A DNA stretch of 64,000 bases. Source: Anaeromyxobacter terrae (GTDB taxonomy: Bacteria; Myxococcota; Myxococcia; Myxococcales; Anaeromyxobacteraceae). The stretch spans positions 62,001 through 126,000 of the forward strand of contig NZ_JALCYY010000001.1 of assembly GCF_022690685.1 (NCBI RefSeq). Direction: 5' to 3'. Below the pieces are notes generated by a model that was given only the letters and a program-made list of their open reading frames with translations, was not told the origin of the DNA and made no database searches. Shown here piece by piece: positions 24,901 to 33,541 of the stretch. The stretch's first letter is position 1. Each line of letters opens with the position of its first letter. The translations under genes were made by a program, and so were the position numbers.

Positions 24901-27058
24901 GTCCGGCTCCTATCTCAGCGGCGAGGTTCAGCTCACCGCCGACGCCTCCGACGACAGCGCCGTGAAGCGGGTCGAGTTCTGGCTCCACGTGCCCTACACG
25001 ACCTACGGGTTCAAGGTGGGCGAGACCACCTCCGGCGCGCCGTGGACGTTCACCCTGGCGAGCAGCACCGTTCCGTCGGGGACCTATCTCCTCTACGCCA
25101 AGGCGTTCGACTTCGCCGGAAACGTCGGGGACTCCAAATCGGAGCCTCTTGTCTGGGTGAGGACCGGCGACATCACGCCGCCCACCACCACGCTGCGGGC
25201 GCCGGTCTCCGGCCTCACGCAGGTCGCCGGCACGATCCCCGTGGCGGCCGACGCCGCCGACCCGGGCGGCGTCCTGGCGAAGGTCGAGCTGCGCGTGGAC
25301 GACGTGCCGTTCGCCACGTTCACGGCCGCGCCGTTCGAGGCGACGTTCGACACGACCTCCGTGGCGAACGGCGACCACGTCCTCACGAGCAAGGCCTACG
25401 ACAAGGCGGGCAACACCGCCGTCAGCGACCCCGTCTCGATCAACGTCCAGAACCCCGGCGCCACGTTCGACCCCGTGGCGGGCGCGCCGTTCTGCGACGC
25501 GATCTCGTCGTTCTGCCACACCGGCATCCTGCTCATGGGGCGCGGGCCCCTCGGCCCGGAGGCGAACGCCTCGAACACGGTCGACGGGTGCCCCGACGGC
25601 ACCGAGGGCATCTACCGGATCGACGAGTCGATCGAGCACGTCGCGATCTCGTCGCTCGACGGCGCGCCCCTCACCGGCGGCAAGCTCGCGCAGGTGGAGG
25701 TGCGGGCCTTCGTCGCGGATCCCATGTACGACCGGCTCGACGTCTACGTCGCGGCCGATGCTGCGGCGCCGCAGTTCGTGCTGCGCGCGACGGTCGAGCC
25801 GACGCTCGCGGGCGAGCAGACCCTCTCGGCGACCGTCCCGCTCGCCTACTCGGAGCGGCAGGTCGTCCGCGTCGCCCTCCGGGGCGGCGGGCTCCCCGAG
25901 GCCTGCGGGACCACCGGGTACGACGACCGCGACGACGTCGTGATCGCCACCGAGCCGGGCACGCCGGACACGACGGCTCCGTCCGTGTCCATCTCCGCTC
26001 CCACGGCCGGGGCGAAGGTGCGCGACGCGGTCGCGGTGTCCGCCGCCGCGAGCGACGACGTCGGCGTCGAGCACGTCGCCTTCGAGGTGGACGGGGGCGC
26101 CCTGTCCTCCGACGGGACCGCGCCCTTCACGGCGAGCTGGGACACCGCGGGGCTCGCGCCGGGGACCTACAGCCTGACGGCCGTGGCGTTCGACTACTCG
26201 GGCAACTGGACGAGGAGCGCGCCGGTCTCCGTCGAGGTCGAGGACGTGGTGAAGCCGACCGCCAACATCACGGCGCCCGTGGACGGCGAGACGGTCTCCG
26301 GGGCGATCACCGTCCAGGTGACGGCCACCGACAACGTGGCGGTGACGGAGGTGAGGCTCGTGCGGCTCGACGCGGCGGGCGTGGAGACGCTCGTCGCCAC
26401 CGACACCGCCGCGCCTTGGGCCTTCTCGACCAGCGTCGCGGCGCTCGCGGATGGCGCGGACTACCGGTTCGTCGCGCGCGCCTACGACGCGGGGATGAAC
26501 GTCGGGGAGAGCGCACCGGTGACGGTGCACGTGGCCCTGACCGGGCTCGCCTCGTTCGACAGGAAGCTGAAGGCCCCGAAGTGCGCGCTCCCGGGCGCGC
26601 GCTGCTGGACGGGAGGGCTCGTGGTGGGACGCGGCCCGCTCGGCCCCGAGCCCTCGGCGCCCAACACCATCGCCGCGAGCTGCCCGGACGGCGCGTCGGG
26701 CTTCTTCCACCAGGACGAGTCGGTGGACGTCGTCACGGTGCGGGCGCTCGATCCGGCCGCCGGCCTCAAGGAGGGCGGCGCCGTCCGGATCGAGGCGAAG
26801 GTCTGGGCGACCGCGAGCTACGAGACCGACGCGCTCGACGTCTACGTCGCGCCGAACGCGCTGTCCCCCTCCTGGCGCTGGGTGGCGACGCTCACGCCGA
26901 CCCGCGCCGGCCCCCAGGTGCTCGGCGTCGATCACGTCCTCGAGCCGGGGGCGCTGCAGGCGGTGCGGGTGCAGCTGCGCCACGCGGGGACGCAGCAACC
27001 TTGCAGCACCGGCGAGTTCGACGATCATGACGACCTCGCGTTCGCAGTCTCGAAGTGA
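21953..27058 (+). CDS. Subtilase (S8) lipoprotein with Ig-like repeats and three copies of an unnamed module
   Basis: The product has 1701 residues from the ATG at 21953, with GGGGAGAGG upstream. The signal ends GGGCSRGG, lipoprotein-like. An I9-type propeptide (DQYLVVLAPGDSA) precedes a proteinase-K-like S8 domain with Asp163 (FVLDTGV), His195 (GHGTHVAGT) and Ser357 (SGTSMAAPHV). Unusually, the oxyanion Asn position reads AAAGDGG (Asp282), and the usual SLGG strand reads SLFA. The rest alternates bacterial Ig-like domains with a module of about 150 residues, present three times (starting near 23500, 25470 and 26560), marked by GRG.LGPE, a DESIE strand and DDRDDL. A secreted adhesive protease is inferred. 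Confidence 0.85.
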   Translation: MSRHSTMSLTAALALALAAGGGCSRGGTSSTPAPAGAERIARVEQPIPDQYLVVLAPGDSAADVAAVAASVANDHGATVLNVYQHALRGFSMRAGLAAAGAVALDARVESVEQDGVARAAAVAWQYGPTWGLDRVDQRGAVLDDRYGWDDRWTGSEVDAFVLDTGVLTSHAAFAGRASFAFDALGEGVVGDCSGHGTHVAGTIAGGPYGVAKGASIRSVRVLDCSGNGSASSIVAGLDWVIANHTRPSVANLSLFASPSAAIDAAVEAATEHGIVVVAAAGDGGKDACDVSPARAPSALTVAAMQQRMPPVVGGVPVDELAPFSNVGDCVDFIAPGTDIVSAWNTTAVAALPLSGTSMAAPHVTGAVALLLSRNPAATSQDVVRALVASATRAPAGAPGFTPDRLVYTRGVELTPAADDVAPTVATTAPVEGDALTGVVNVTGTASDDHGLTRVELLVDGRWRGSSDSSPFEIAWDTSTSLDGAHSLVVRAYDSAGHATDSTAISVTVSNPGVAHLDPALRIARCETLAASCDSRDLVRGRAGLGPERYAPSALRDACDADPAGCVCHDGELGVYLLDESIEQLRISSADGTPLAAGGNVKLEVDAIVGGELGDSLDVYASPAVSPPAWRHLITLTPLASGPQTLTAWYTLPAGGTQAVRAAFRRGGEEAVCSSGGFDDRDDLVFEVGDGTADGAPPTVEIVAPAAGEVLAESTTVEVAAADDRLVSKVMVTADDWKGKTYAIAQLTAAPYTAAWNPALLPNGKYVVRAVAHDGAGHTATDEVAVTLADLTGPTVAILEPLDAASLPSNLIAVSASATDAGAVAKVDLLVDGVFQGSDLVAPWRFELRAPANGTYALRVRGTDLQGNVTESGPVTVTVDDVTPPDVKVIAPEAGAVVPNAVTFSVDPTDDSGIRKVEFFLDGVSLGTNTGAPWEIPYDFSRAPNGSYVFSASAQDGVGNVGTASVTVRREDRTPPTVTVTSPPSGSYLSGEVQLTADASDDSAVKRVEFWLHVPYTTYGFKVGETTSGAPWTFTLASSTVPSGTYLLYAKAFDFAGNVGDSKSEPLVWVRTGDITPPTTTLRAPVSGLTQVAGTIPVAADAADPGGVLAKVELRVDDVPFATFTAAPFEATFDTTSVANGDHVLTSKAYDKAGNTAVSDPVSINVQNPGATFDPVAGAPFCDAISSFCHTGILLMGRGPLGPEANASNTVDGCPDGTEGIYRIDESIEHVAISSLDGAPLTGGKLAQVEVRAFVADPMYDRLDVYVAADAAAPQFVLRATVEPTLAGEQTLSATVPLAYSERQVVRVALRGGGLPEACGTTGYDDRDDVVIATEPGTPDTTAPSVSISAPTAGAKVRDAVAVSAAASDDVGVEHVAFEVDGGALSSDGTAPFTASWDTAGLAPGTYSLTAVAFDYSGNWTRSAPVSVEVEDVVKPTANITAPVDGETVSGAITVQVTATDNVAVTEVRLVRLDAAGVETLVATDTAAPWAFSTSVAALADGADYRFVARAYDAGMNVGESAPVTVHVALTGLASFDRKLKAPKCALPGARCWTGGLVVGRGPLGPEPSAPNTIAASCPDGASGFFHQDESVDVVTVRALDPAAGLKEGGAVRIEAKVWATASYETDALDVYVAPNALSPSWRWVATLTPTRAGPQVLGVDHVLEPGALQAVRVQLRHAGTQQPCSTGEFDDHDDLAFAVSK

Positions 27059-27080
27059 AACGCCGGAGTCGGGAGGACAC

Positions 27081-28130
27081 ATGACGTCGAAGAGGATTGC
27101 GCTTTCGTTCCTGCTCCTGGCCGCCGCGTGCTCGAGCTCTGGCGGAGGCGACCCGGGCGGCGGTGGCGGCCCCGGCGGCGGGCCGGCGCCCGCGACGGTC
27201 TCGGCGTACTGCGACGCGTACTGGGGCGCGTACGCGACGCGCTGGGCGGCTTGCGAGCGCGGCTCGGCGGCCGAGGCGGCGGCGGTGTTCGCGCCGGCGG
27301 CGCGGTGCGCGGACCCGGTGCAAGCCGTGGCGGCGGGGCGCGCGACGTACGACGCCTCGCGCGCCGGGGCGTGCCTCTCCTTCCTCGCGACGGCGAGCTG
27401 CGACGTGCTCGAGGCGTTCATGAACGGGGCCTACGCTCAGGCAGACTGCGGGGCGGCCATCGCCGGCAAGCTGACGGACGGTCAGGAGTGCTTCTCGGAC
27501 GAGAGCTGCGCGTCGGGCGTCTGCCTCTGGTCGCCGGATGCGTGCCCCAGCACCTGCGTGACGCCGATACCCTCCGGGTCGCCATGCGACTACGCCCGGC
27601 CGTGCGCCGCGGGGGCCTCCTGCAACATCCTCCTGGCGACGCCCACGTGCGCGCCGCTGTCACCGCTGGACGGCCCCTGCCTGAACGACGTCTGGTGCGG
27701 ACCCGGCCTCTTCTGCGAGTGGATCTCCTACACGGACAACCGCTGCCGTCCGCGGGCGACGTCCGGGGGGTGTACGCGCGACGAGGAGTGCGCGATCGGC
27801 TACCGGTGCTCGAGCGCCTCCACCTGCGTCGCGTGGCGCGGACCGGGGGAGAGCTGCACGCAGGGGGAGAACGCCTGCGGCCCGGGGCTCTTCTGCGGCG
27901 CGAGCGGCACGTGCGTGGACGGTCCGAAGCCTTCGGAGGTCTGCAGCAACGTCAACGGCGAGGACCGCCCCTGCATCGGCGGGTGGTGCTCCTGGAACGG
28001 CGCGGCTTACGCCTGCGCGGCCTGGCGCGCGCCGGGCGAGACCTGCTCGCTGCAGTCGCAGTGCAGGCCGACAGACGTGTGCGACTACGCGAGCACCGGA
28101 CAGTGCACGACCCTCTGCGCGGAGCCTTGA
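27081..28130 (+). CDS. Cys-rich lipoprotein (Dickkopf-like Cys repeats)
   Basis: The product has 349 residues. The ATG at 27081, after GGGAGGA, gives a lipoprotein signal with Cys in AAACSSSGGG and a Gly-rich tether. The mature part holds many regularly spaced Cys residues in modules such as GQECFSDESCASGVC, GPCLNDVWCGPGLFC and GGCTRDEECAIGYRC, a pattern common in myxobacterial surface proteins. Disulfide-knotted exposure outside the cell is likely. It lies 22 bases after the subtilase gene, so the two are probably cotranscribed. The function is unknown. Confidence 0.8.
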   Translation: MTSKRIALSFLLLAAACSSSGGGDPGGGGGPGGGPAPATVSAYCDAYWGAYATRWAACERGSAAEAAAVFAPAARCADPVQAVAAGRATYDASRAGACLSFLATASCDVLEAFMNGAYAQADCGAAIAGKLTDGQECFSDESCASGVCLWSPDACPSTCVTPIPSGSPCDYARPCAAGASCNILLATPTCAPLSPLDGPCLNDVWCGPGLFCEWISYTDNRCRPRATSGGCTRDEECAIGYRCSSASTCVAWRGPGESCTQGENACGPGLFCGASGTCVDGPKPSEVCSNVNGEDRPCIGGWCSWNGAAYACAAWRAPGETCSLQSQCRPTDVCDYASTGQCTTLCAEP

Positions 28131-28260
28131 CCGCCCCGCACCCCAAGGACGAGGACGTCGCGTTCTGCTGGGCCTCGAACGCGCCGCAGCGGCGGGAGCG
28201 CACTGAGGGCCTCCATGTCTGAACATGGCCGAGCAGCGCGGCCGGAGCGAGGACGTCGCG

Positions 28261-28929
28261 CTACTTCACCGTGAACGGGATCGCCACCGTCCCGAAGCTC
28301 TGCCCCGTCGCGGCGTCCACGAGGGCGGCGAAGAACGTGAGCGCCGTGCCCCTCGGCTGATCCGGGAAGTAGAGGAAGCCGGAGATGTGCCCGCCGGGAT
28401 CGAGCACGCCCTCCGGCAGCGCCTGGCGGAGCACTTCCTCGTCGGGCAGCGCAGCCGGCCAGCCGCCGTAGAACCGATCGTAGTAGGCGGCGTCGAGCGG
28501 GAACTCGCCGTGCAGCCAGAGGGGCGCGCGGCGATAGTAGCGCCCGGCCCAGGGCGCGTACCAGAAGCCGACGCCCCCGAACCCCGGGTCCACGACCATG
28601 GGGTTCCGCGCCGCGACCTGGTACGGCGGCAGCGCGGCGAGGCGGAACCCATTCGCCCCGCCCAGCGTGAACTCGCCGTAGGCGATGCGCAGTGGACGGG
28701 GGCTGCCGTTCTCGATCGTCACGCGCACGGGGGAGAGCACGTCGCGCACCATCCCCGCACGCCAGGCGTCCGAGTCCACGATCACGTGGACGCCTTCGAC
28801 GGTCTCCTCGGCCCTCCGAGGATGCCCCGGCACCGTCTGCGCGGACGACCCGGGGACGAGCTGGCGCTGGTGCACGCACGCGGTCGCCGCGAGCACGAGC
28901 GCGAGCGCCATCCTGCGAATCGGCTGCAT
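28261..28929 (-). CDS. Hypothetical lipoprotein
   Basis: The product has 222 residues. The ATG at 28929 gives a short Arg-rich signal and lipobox LAATAC. The open frame extends upstream, but those residues do not look like a signal. The mature part contains VHVIVDSDAWRAG, ENGSPRPLRIAYGEFTLGG and an aromatic stretch GFWYAPWAGRYYRRAP, ending with GTVAIPFTVK. It resembles small beta-rich outer-membrane lipoproteins of unknown function. It is convergent with the Cys-rich lipoprotein gene. Confidence 0.7.
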   Translation of the reverse strand: MQPIRRMALALVLAATACVHQRQLVPGSSAQTVPGHPRRAEETVEGVHVIVDSDAWRAGMVRDVLSPVRVTIENGSPRPLRIAYGEFTLGGANGFRLAALPPYQVAARNPMVVDPGFGGVGFWYAPWAGRYYRRAPLWLHGEFPLDAAYYDRFYGGWPAALPDEEVLRQALPEGVLDPGGHISGFLYFPDQPRGTALTFFAALVDAATGQSFGTVAIPFTVK

Positions 28930-29141
28930 CCGGCGGCGAACATGCGGCAGGCCCGGCTGGACGGCAAGGTGCCGGGTCGCATCGTTCACGAACGCGGCGT
29001 GGGCTGACTGGGCGCGGGGATCGTTCGCGTAGATCATGGTTCGCGCGAACGTCGGAAACGGTCCTCGTACTGCACCATCCGTGGTCTTCTTCGGGTCGAC
29101 GCGACCGGGCGTCGGCGGGGGACGAATTGACACGCGATCGG

Positions 29142-30014
29142 ATGCAGAAGCCGGCGGCGCCTCGCGACATCGTGCCGTGGTCGAGCGCGCGCGACTGGGC
29201 GCCCATCGCGGCGCTTCTCGGTCGCGACGTCGCCGCGCTGCGGGCTGAGGTGGCGGCGCTGCCGGACGGGATCGAGGGCGTCGCGCTTCTCGAAGACGGC
29301 GCGCCGGCCGCCGTCGGGCTGTGGGTCGCGAAGGGCCTCGCGGAAACGGGCCGGTGCGCGCTCACGTGGCTCGCGGGACCGGCGCCGGCGGCACTCGCGA
29401 TCGTGGATGCGATGGAGGCGCGCGCCCGAAGCGCCCAGGCGCGGACGCTTCGGGTTGTCGAGCGCGAGGCACGCGGCATCGGTGCGGAGCTCGAGGCGCG
29501 GGGCTACCGGCCGGCGGACGCAGTCGTCGGCATGCGCCGCACGCGCCCGCGGCCGCCGCTCGCGCTGCCCGCTGGACTCGCGGAGGTCGGCCTCGAGCAG
29601 GTCGGGCTGGAGGCGTGGGCGGCGCTCGAGAACGACGCCTTCGCCGGGATCGGGTTCACGGTTCCCGTCACCGCGGACGACGGTGCGCGCATCATCGCCT
29701 CGCCAGGGTTCGACCCGAAGCTCCTGCGGTTCGTCGTCGACGCGGACGGCGCGGTCGGCCTGCTGCGTGGTGTCGTAGCACCTGAGCGCGAGGGTGAGAA
29801 CGAGGTGGAGACGATCGCGGTTGCGTCGTCGCGCGCGCGGCGTCGCGGACTCGGGCGATGGCTGCTGCGTCGGTGCGAGGCGTTGCTCGACGCGGCTGGC
29901 GCACGCGAGGTCGTGCTGCGCGTCGCAGCATCGAACGCGCCAGCGCTCGCGCTATACCGCGCCGAAGCGTGGGTCGAGCGGTGGCGCCGGGGCGCGTGGG
30001 AGCGGGCGCTCTGA
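29142..30014 (+). CDS. GNAT-family N-acetyltransferase (probable tandem GNAT fold)
   Basis: This is a cytosolic acyl-CoA-dependent N-acetyltransferase of unknown substrate, 290 residues. The C-terminal half carries the GNAT acetyl-CoA site (VETIAVASSRARRRGLGRWL) and the final strand pattern VVLRVAASNAPALALYRAEA. The N-terminal half (GIEGVALLEDGAPAAVGLWV) looks like a degenerate second GNAT domain. The ATG at 29142 is used; a TTG at 29127 with GGGGGA upstream is a possible earlier start. It is divergent from the lipoprotein gene on its left. Confidence 0.8.
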   Translation: MQKPAAPRDIVPWSSARDWAPIAALLGRDVAALRAEVAALPDGIEGVALLEDGAPAAVGLWVAKGLAETGRCALTWLAGPAPAALAIVDAMEARARSAQARTLRVVEREARGIGAELEARGYRPADAVVGMRRTRPRPPLALPAGLAEVGLEQVGLEAWAALENDAFAGIGFTVPVTADDGARIIASPGFDPKLLRFVVDADGAVGLLRGVVAPEREGENEVETIAVASSRARRRGLGRWLLRRCEALLDAAGAREVVLRVAASNAPALALYRAEAWVERWRRGAWERAL

Positions 30015-30081
30015 GCCGTACGCCATCGCCCGGCTTCGAACGGGCGAGTTTGCCTGCACCCGAACCCGTCTACCGAATGAC

Positions 30082-30126
30082 GAAGGCCGGAACCCAGGGC
30101 GACCAAGCCGCCGGATTCCGGCCTTC
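30082..30126 (-). terminator. Hairpin downstream of tRNA-Gly
   Basis: An 11-bp perfect stem (30082-30092 with 30116-30126) surrounds a 23-nt loop just 3' of the tRNA on the minus strand. There is no strong T-run, so termination or processing is inferred from position and stem strength. Confidence 0.5.
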
Positions 30127-30131
30127 AGAAC

Positions 30132-30207
30132 TGGAGCGGGAAACCGGGTTCGAACCGGCGACCCTCAGCTTGGGAAGCTGATGCTCTACCAACTGAGCTA
30201 TTCCCGC
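30132..30207 (-). tRNA. tRNA-Gly (anticodon CCC)
   Basis: The 76-nt sequence folds as a standard cloverleaf. It has a 7-bp acceptor (GCGGGAA with TTCCCGC), a four-bp D stem, an anticodon stem TCAGC/GCTGA with loop TTCCCAA (anticodon CCC), a T arm with TTCGAAC, discriminator U and an encoded CCA. U73 is usual for bacterial tRNA-Gly. Confidence 0.95.
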
Positions 30208-30219
30208 GTCGCGGACCAG

Positions 30220-30248
30220 TTTTTGCCGTGAAGAGGCCCGGGAGTCAA
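30220..30248 (-). promoter_or_regulatory. Probable promoter of tRNA-Gly
   Basis: On the minus strand TTGACT (30243-30248) is followed after 17 bases by CAAAAA (30220-30225), 12 bases before the tRNA 5' end. The -35 is good and the -10 is weak. Confidence 0.4.
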
Positions 30249-30319
30249 GGAGTTCGGCCGGGTGGAGCCGCCCGGGATGCGGGGTGCGTGGGCGCCGTCG
30301 AGCGGCTAGAACGGCTGCC

Positions 30320-31015
30320 GTGAACGACGAAATCCGGCGGCGGATCGAGGACGGGACGGCGGCGCTGCGGGCGCGCTTCGGGGAGAAGCTGCGGGCGACG
30401 CCCTCGCTCTCCGACGCCGAGCCGCAGGGCGACGGCCCCCCGAACCGGCACGGCATGCCGAAGGAGCCGCCGGGCCAGAACGTCTTCGAGAAGGCGGAGT
30501 GGCCGGTGCTCGATCTCGGCGAGACGCCGGAGATCGCGCCCGAGCGCTGGCGGCTCGTGGTGGACGGCGCCTGCGAGGCGCCGCTCACGCTCTCCTTCGC
30601 GGAGCTCATGGAGCTCCCGCAGGAGGACCTCGAGGCCGACTTCCACTGCGTGACCGGCTGGTCGGTCCTGGACCTCGCCCTCCGCGGCGTCCGGCTCGAG
30701 ACCGTGCTCGCGCTCGCGCGGCCGCTCGTGGGGGCGACGCACCTCATGGCGCACGCGTCCGACGGCTACTCCACCAACCTGCCGCTCGAGGAGGCGCTCA
30801 AGCCCGACGTCCTCCTCGTCCACGCGGTCGAGGGCGCGCCGCTCCCGCGGGCACACGGCGGGCCGGTGCGCGTGGTGACGCCGCAGCTCTATGCCTGGAA
30901 GGGCGCGAAGTGGGTCTCGCGCCTCGAGCTCATGACGCACGACCGGCGCGGCTACTGGGAGATCCGCGGGTACTCGAACACCGCGTACCCGTGGCGCGAC
31001 GACCGGATGTGGTGA
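30320..31015 (+). CDS. Molybdopterin-dependent oxidoreductase, sulfite-oxidase (SuoX) fold
   Basis: The product has 231 residues from the GTG at 30320. It contains the SuoX-fold marks WRLVVDGACEAPLTLSFAEL and DFHCVTGWS, whose Cys is the expected molybdenum ligand. Further marks are HASDGYSTNLPLEEAL and a C-terminal GPVRVVTPQLYAWKGAKWV. No Tat signal is visible, so it is probably cytosolic, and no dimerisation domain or cytochrome subunit is attached. The substrate is unknown. It is convergent with the zinc-ribbon gene, with one base between the stop codons. Confidence 0.85.
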   Translation: MNDEIRRRIEDGTAALRARFGEKLRATPSLSDAEPQGDGPPNRHGMPKEPPGQNVFEKAEWPVLDLGETPEIAPERWRLVVDGACEAPLTLSFAELMELPQEDLEADFHCVTGWSVLDLALRGVRLETVLALARPLVGATHLMAHASDGYSTNLPLEEALKPDVLLVHAVEGAPLPRAHGGPVRVVTPQLYAWKGAKWVSRLELMTHDRRGYWEIRGYSNTAYPWRDDRMW

Positions 31016-31016
31016 G

Positions 31017-31400
31017 CTACTTCTTCTTCGCGAACCGGCGGAAGAAGGCCACGATCTGCTTCTCGGCGTCCTTCCAGCCGATCTCCGGGGCGGGCTCGTC
31101 CTCCTCGCCCTCGATCCAGATTCCGCCGCAGGACTCGCAGGTGTCGTAGGTGACCGCGCGCTTCTCGCCGCCCTCGACCACCACGAGGTCGACGTTGCAC
31201 GCCGGGCACATCCCCGCCATCTCGTCCGCGTTCACGTAGCCGCCGAGCGCCGAGAGCGCTGGCAGGTTGGCGTGCAGCAGCATCTTGTTCAGGTCCGCGA
31301 CATCCACCACCCAGACTCCGCCGCACTCGCCGCAGCGGTGAACTACGCTGTCCTCGTGGGAGATCTCGGCCATCTCGACGCTGCACCGCGGGCAATCCAT
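31017..31400 (-). CDS. Zinc-ribbon protein with two TFIIB-like knuckles
   Basis: The product has 127 residues. Two pairs of Cys knuckles (CPRC with CGECGGVWVVD; CPACN with CESCGGIWIEG) match the zf-TFIIB family. There is no signal peptide or membrane helix, and the C-terminus is Lys-rich (FFRRFAKKK). A role in nucleic-acid binding or zinc-dependent protein contacts is suggested by the family but unproven. It lies 117 bases downstream of hisG, with a possible promoter of its own. Confidence 0.8.
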   Translation of the reverse strand: MDCPRCSVEMAEISHEDSVVHRCGECGGVWVVDVADLNKMLLHANLPALSALGGYVNADEMAGMCPACNVDLVVVEGGEKRAVTYDTCESCGGIWIEGEEDEPAPEIGWKDAEKQIVAFFRRFAKKK

Positions 31401-31492
31401 AACGGAAACGGGTCCTCCTTGGGACCGTGAAGCACGAGAATCAGCGGAAGGGATCCAAGCGAAACGCCGGAGCTATCCAAGAAACTCCCGGA

Positions 31493-31522
31493 TACTAGGC
31501 AGAAGCCCCCCGACCTTTCAAC
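31493..31522 (-). promoter_or_regulatory. Possible promoter for the zinc-ribbon gene
   Basis: On the minus strand TTGAAA (31517-31522, overlapping the end of hisG) and TAGTAT (31493-31498) are separated by 18 bases, about 90 bases upstream of the ATG at 31400. Confidence 0.35.
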
Positions 31523-32180
31523 GGACTTTCGGCGCCGCCGCCTCGCCGCATACCCGGCGAAGGGCCGCGATCAGCCGGCGCAGCCGCTCGGCGTGGAGCT
31601 TCAGGGCGACCCGGTTCACCACCAGGCGCGCGGAGACGTCGAGGACCGACTCCTCGATGACGAGCCCGTTCGCGCGCAGGGTCTCGCCGGTCTCGGTGAT
31701 ATCGACGATCGCGTCGGCGAGGCCGAGCGAGGGGGCGACCTCGATGGAGCCGTGGAGCGGGATGATCTCCGCCGGGATGCCCTTCTTCGCGAAGTGGTGG
31801 GCGGCGAGGGACAGGTACTTGGTGGCGACGCGCGGCGCGACCCCGCGGGGGAGGGGCTTCGCGTCCCGGGGCCGGGCGACGATGACCCGGCAGCGGCCGA
31901 TCCCGAGGTCGAGCGGCTCGTACAGGTCGCGCGGCTCCTCTCGCAGGATGTCGAGCCCGACGATGCCGACCGCAGCCGCGCCGTGCTCGACGTAGCTCGC
32001 CACGTCGGCGGCTCGGATGGAGATGAAGCGCAGCCCCGCCTCGGGCGCATCGGCGGCGAGCTTGCGCGTCCCATCGAGGAGCTTCTTCGGGGAGACGCCC
32101 AGGGCGCGCTCGAAGAGCGCAGACGACTCCTCGAGCAGCCGGCCCTTCGGGACCGCGACCGTGATGATCTCGCCGTTCAC
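31518..32180 (-). CDS. hisG: ATP phosphoribosyltransferase, short form
   Basis: It catalyses the first step of histidine biosynthesis, joining ATP and PRPP. The 220-residue length and the lack of a C-terminal regulatory domain mark the short HisG type, which needs HisZ; hisZ is not in the window. Motifs include [25 protein letters not shown] and [18 protein letters not shown]. The GTG at 32180 overlaps the murA stop by four bases (GTGA), which indicates translational coupling. It is the fourth gene of the prfA-prmC-murA-hisG run. Confidence 0.95.
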   Translation of the reverse strand: MNGEIITVAVPKGRLLEESSALFERALGVSPKKLLDGTRKLAADAPEAGLRFISIRAADVASYVEHGAAAVGIVGLDILREEPRDLYEPLDLGIGRCRVIVARPRDAKPLPRGVAPRVATKYLSLAAHHFAKKGIPAEIIPLHGSIEVAPSLGLADAIVDITETGETLRANGLVIEESVLDVSARLVVNRVALKLHAERLRRLIAALRRVCGEAAAPKVR

Positions 32181-33451
32181 GCCTTCTCCCGCCGGATGCG
32201 CGCCCCGAGGGGCGCGAGCTTCTCCTCGATCCGCTCGTAGCCGCGATCCAGATGGTACACGCGATGGACCTCGGTCGTGCCCTGCGCGGCGAGGCCCGCG
32301 AGGACGAGCGCCGCCGAGGCGCGCAGGTCGGAGGCCATCACCGGCGCGCCGGAGAGGCCCGGGACGCCCTTCAGCACCGCGGTCTTCCCGTCGACGGCGA
32401 TGTCGGCGCCGAGCCGCTGCAGCTCCTGCACGTGCATGAAGCGGTTCTCGAAGACCGTCTCGGTGATCTTCGACGAGCCGTCGGCGAGGCAGAGCAGGAC
32501 CATCATCTGCGCCTGCATGTCGGTGGGGAAGCCCGGGTGCGGCCCGGTGCGGACGTCCACCGGGCGCGGGCGGCCGTCGCCGACGACCCGCAGCCCGCCC
32601 TCGACCGGCAGCACCTGGGCGCCGACCGTCCGGAGCTTCTCGACGAGCGCCTCGACGTGCGCGGGGACGCAGCCCTTCACGGTCACGTCGCCGCCGGGCA
32701 GCGCGCCCGCCACGAGGAAGGTGCCGGCCTCGATGCGATCGGCGATCACGACGTGGTCGATCGGCCGGAGCGACTCGACGCCCTCGATCCAGATGTCGTC
32801 CGTGCCGTCGCCCTCGATGCGCGCGCCCATCCCGCGGAGCGCGTCCGCGAGATCCACGATCTCCGGCTCGCGCGCGCAGTTCCGGAGCAGCGTCTCGCCC
32901 TCGGCGAGGACCGCCGCCATCATGACGTTCTCGGTGCCCGTGACGGTCTGGCCGTCGAAGGTGAAGGTCGCGCCGTGGAGGCGCCCGCGCGGCGCGGTCG
33001 CCTCGACATAGCCGTGCTCGAGGTGGAGCTCCGCGCCGAGCGCGGCGAGGCCCTTGAGGTGCTGATCGATCGGTCGCGCGCCGATCGCGCAGCCGCCGGG
33101 CATCGACACCCGCGCCTTGCCCCAGCGCGCGACGAGCGGGCCGAGCACCACGACCGAGGCGCGCATCGTCTTCACGAGCTCGTAGGGCGCCTCCGGCTCG
33201 ACCGCCGCCGGCACGCGGACCCAGAGCGCGCCCTTCTCGCCCGCGTTCCGCTCGGCCTGGCAGCCCATGTGGCCGAGGAGCCGCCCGAGCGTGCGGACGT
33301 CCGCGAGGTCGGGGACGTTGCGGATGCGGTGCTCGCCCTCGGCGAGGAGGGAGGCGGCGATGATGGGGAGGGCTGCGTTCTTCGCGCCGGAGGCCGCGAC
33401 GCTGCCGCGCAGCGGGACGCCACCGTCGATGAGGATCTTGTCCAATTCCAC
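32177..33451 (-). CDS. murA: UDP-N-acetylglucosamine 1-carboxyvinyltransferase
   Basis: It catalyses the first committed step of peptidoglycan synthesis, transferring enolpyruvate from PEP to UDP-GlcNAc in the cytosol. The 424-residue length is normal. [17 protein letters not shown] at the N-terminus and [14 protein letters not shown] are diagnostic. The Cys in the latter is the residue alkylated by fosfomycin, so susceptibility at the target is expected from sequence. The stop overlaps the hisG start; the start lies 90 bases after the prmC stop. Confidence 0.97.
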   Translation of the reverse strand: MELDKILIDGGVPLRGSVAASGAKNAALPIIAASLLAEGEHRIRNVPDLADVRTLGRLLGHMGCQAERNAGEKGALWVRVPAAVEPEAPYELVKTMRASVVVLGPLVARWGKARVSMPGGCAIGARPIDQHLKGLAALGAELHLEHGYVEATAPRGRLHGATFTFDGQTVTGTENVMMAAVLAEGETLLRNCAREPEIVDLADALRGMGARIEGDGTDDIWIEGVESLRPIDHVVIADRIEAGTFLVAGALPGGDVTVKGCVPAHVEALVEKLRTVGAQVLPVEGGLRVVGDGRPRPVDVRTGPHPGFPTDMQAQMMVLLCLADGSSKITETVFENRFMHVQELQRLGADIAVDGKTAVLKGVPGLSGAPVMASDLRASAALVLAGLAAQGTTEVHRVYHLDRGYERIEEKLAPLGARIRREKA

Positions 33452-33541
33452 TCCGTGCCCGCGGCGTGCGCCGCGGGTGTTGCACCGCGCGTGACAGCGC
33501 GGGCCCGTTCGCGAGAGACCGGGCGTCGAGGCGGGCGGATT

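Noticed and set aside
29127..29132. TTGACA as a -35 element
   Set aside because: It lies at the possible TTG start of the acetyltransferase with no -10 at the right distance before the gene.
31515..31530. TTCAACGGA as a third copy of the menaquinone palindrome
   Set aside because: Only one half-site is present and the other arm does not match, so it was not counted.
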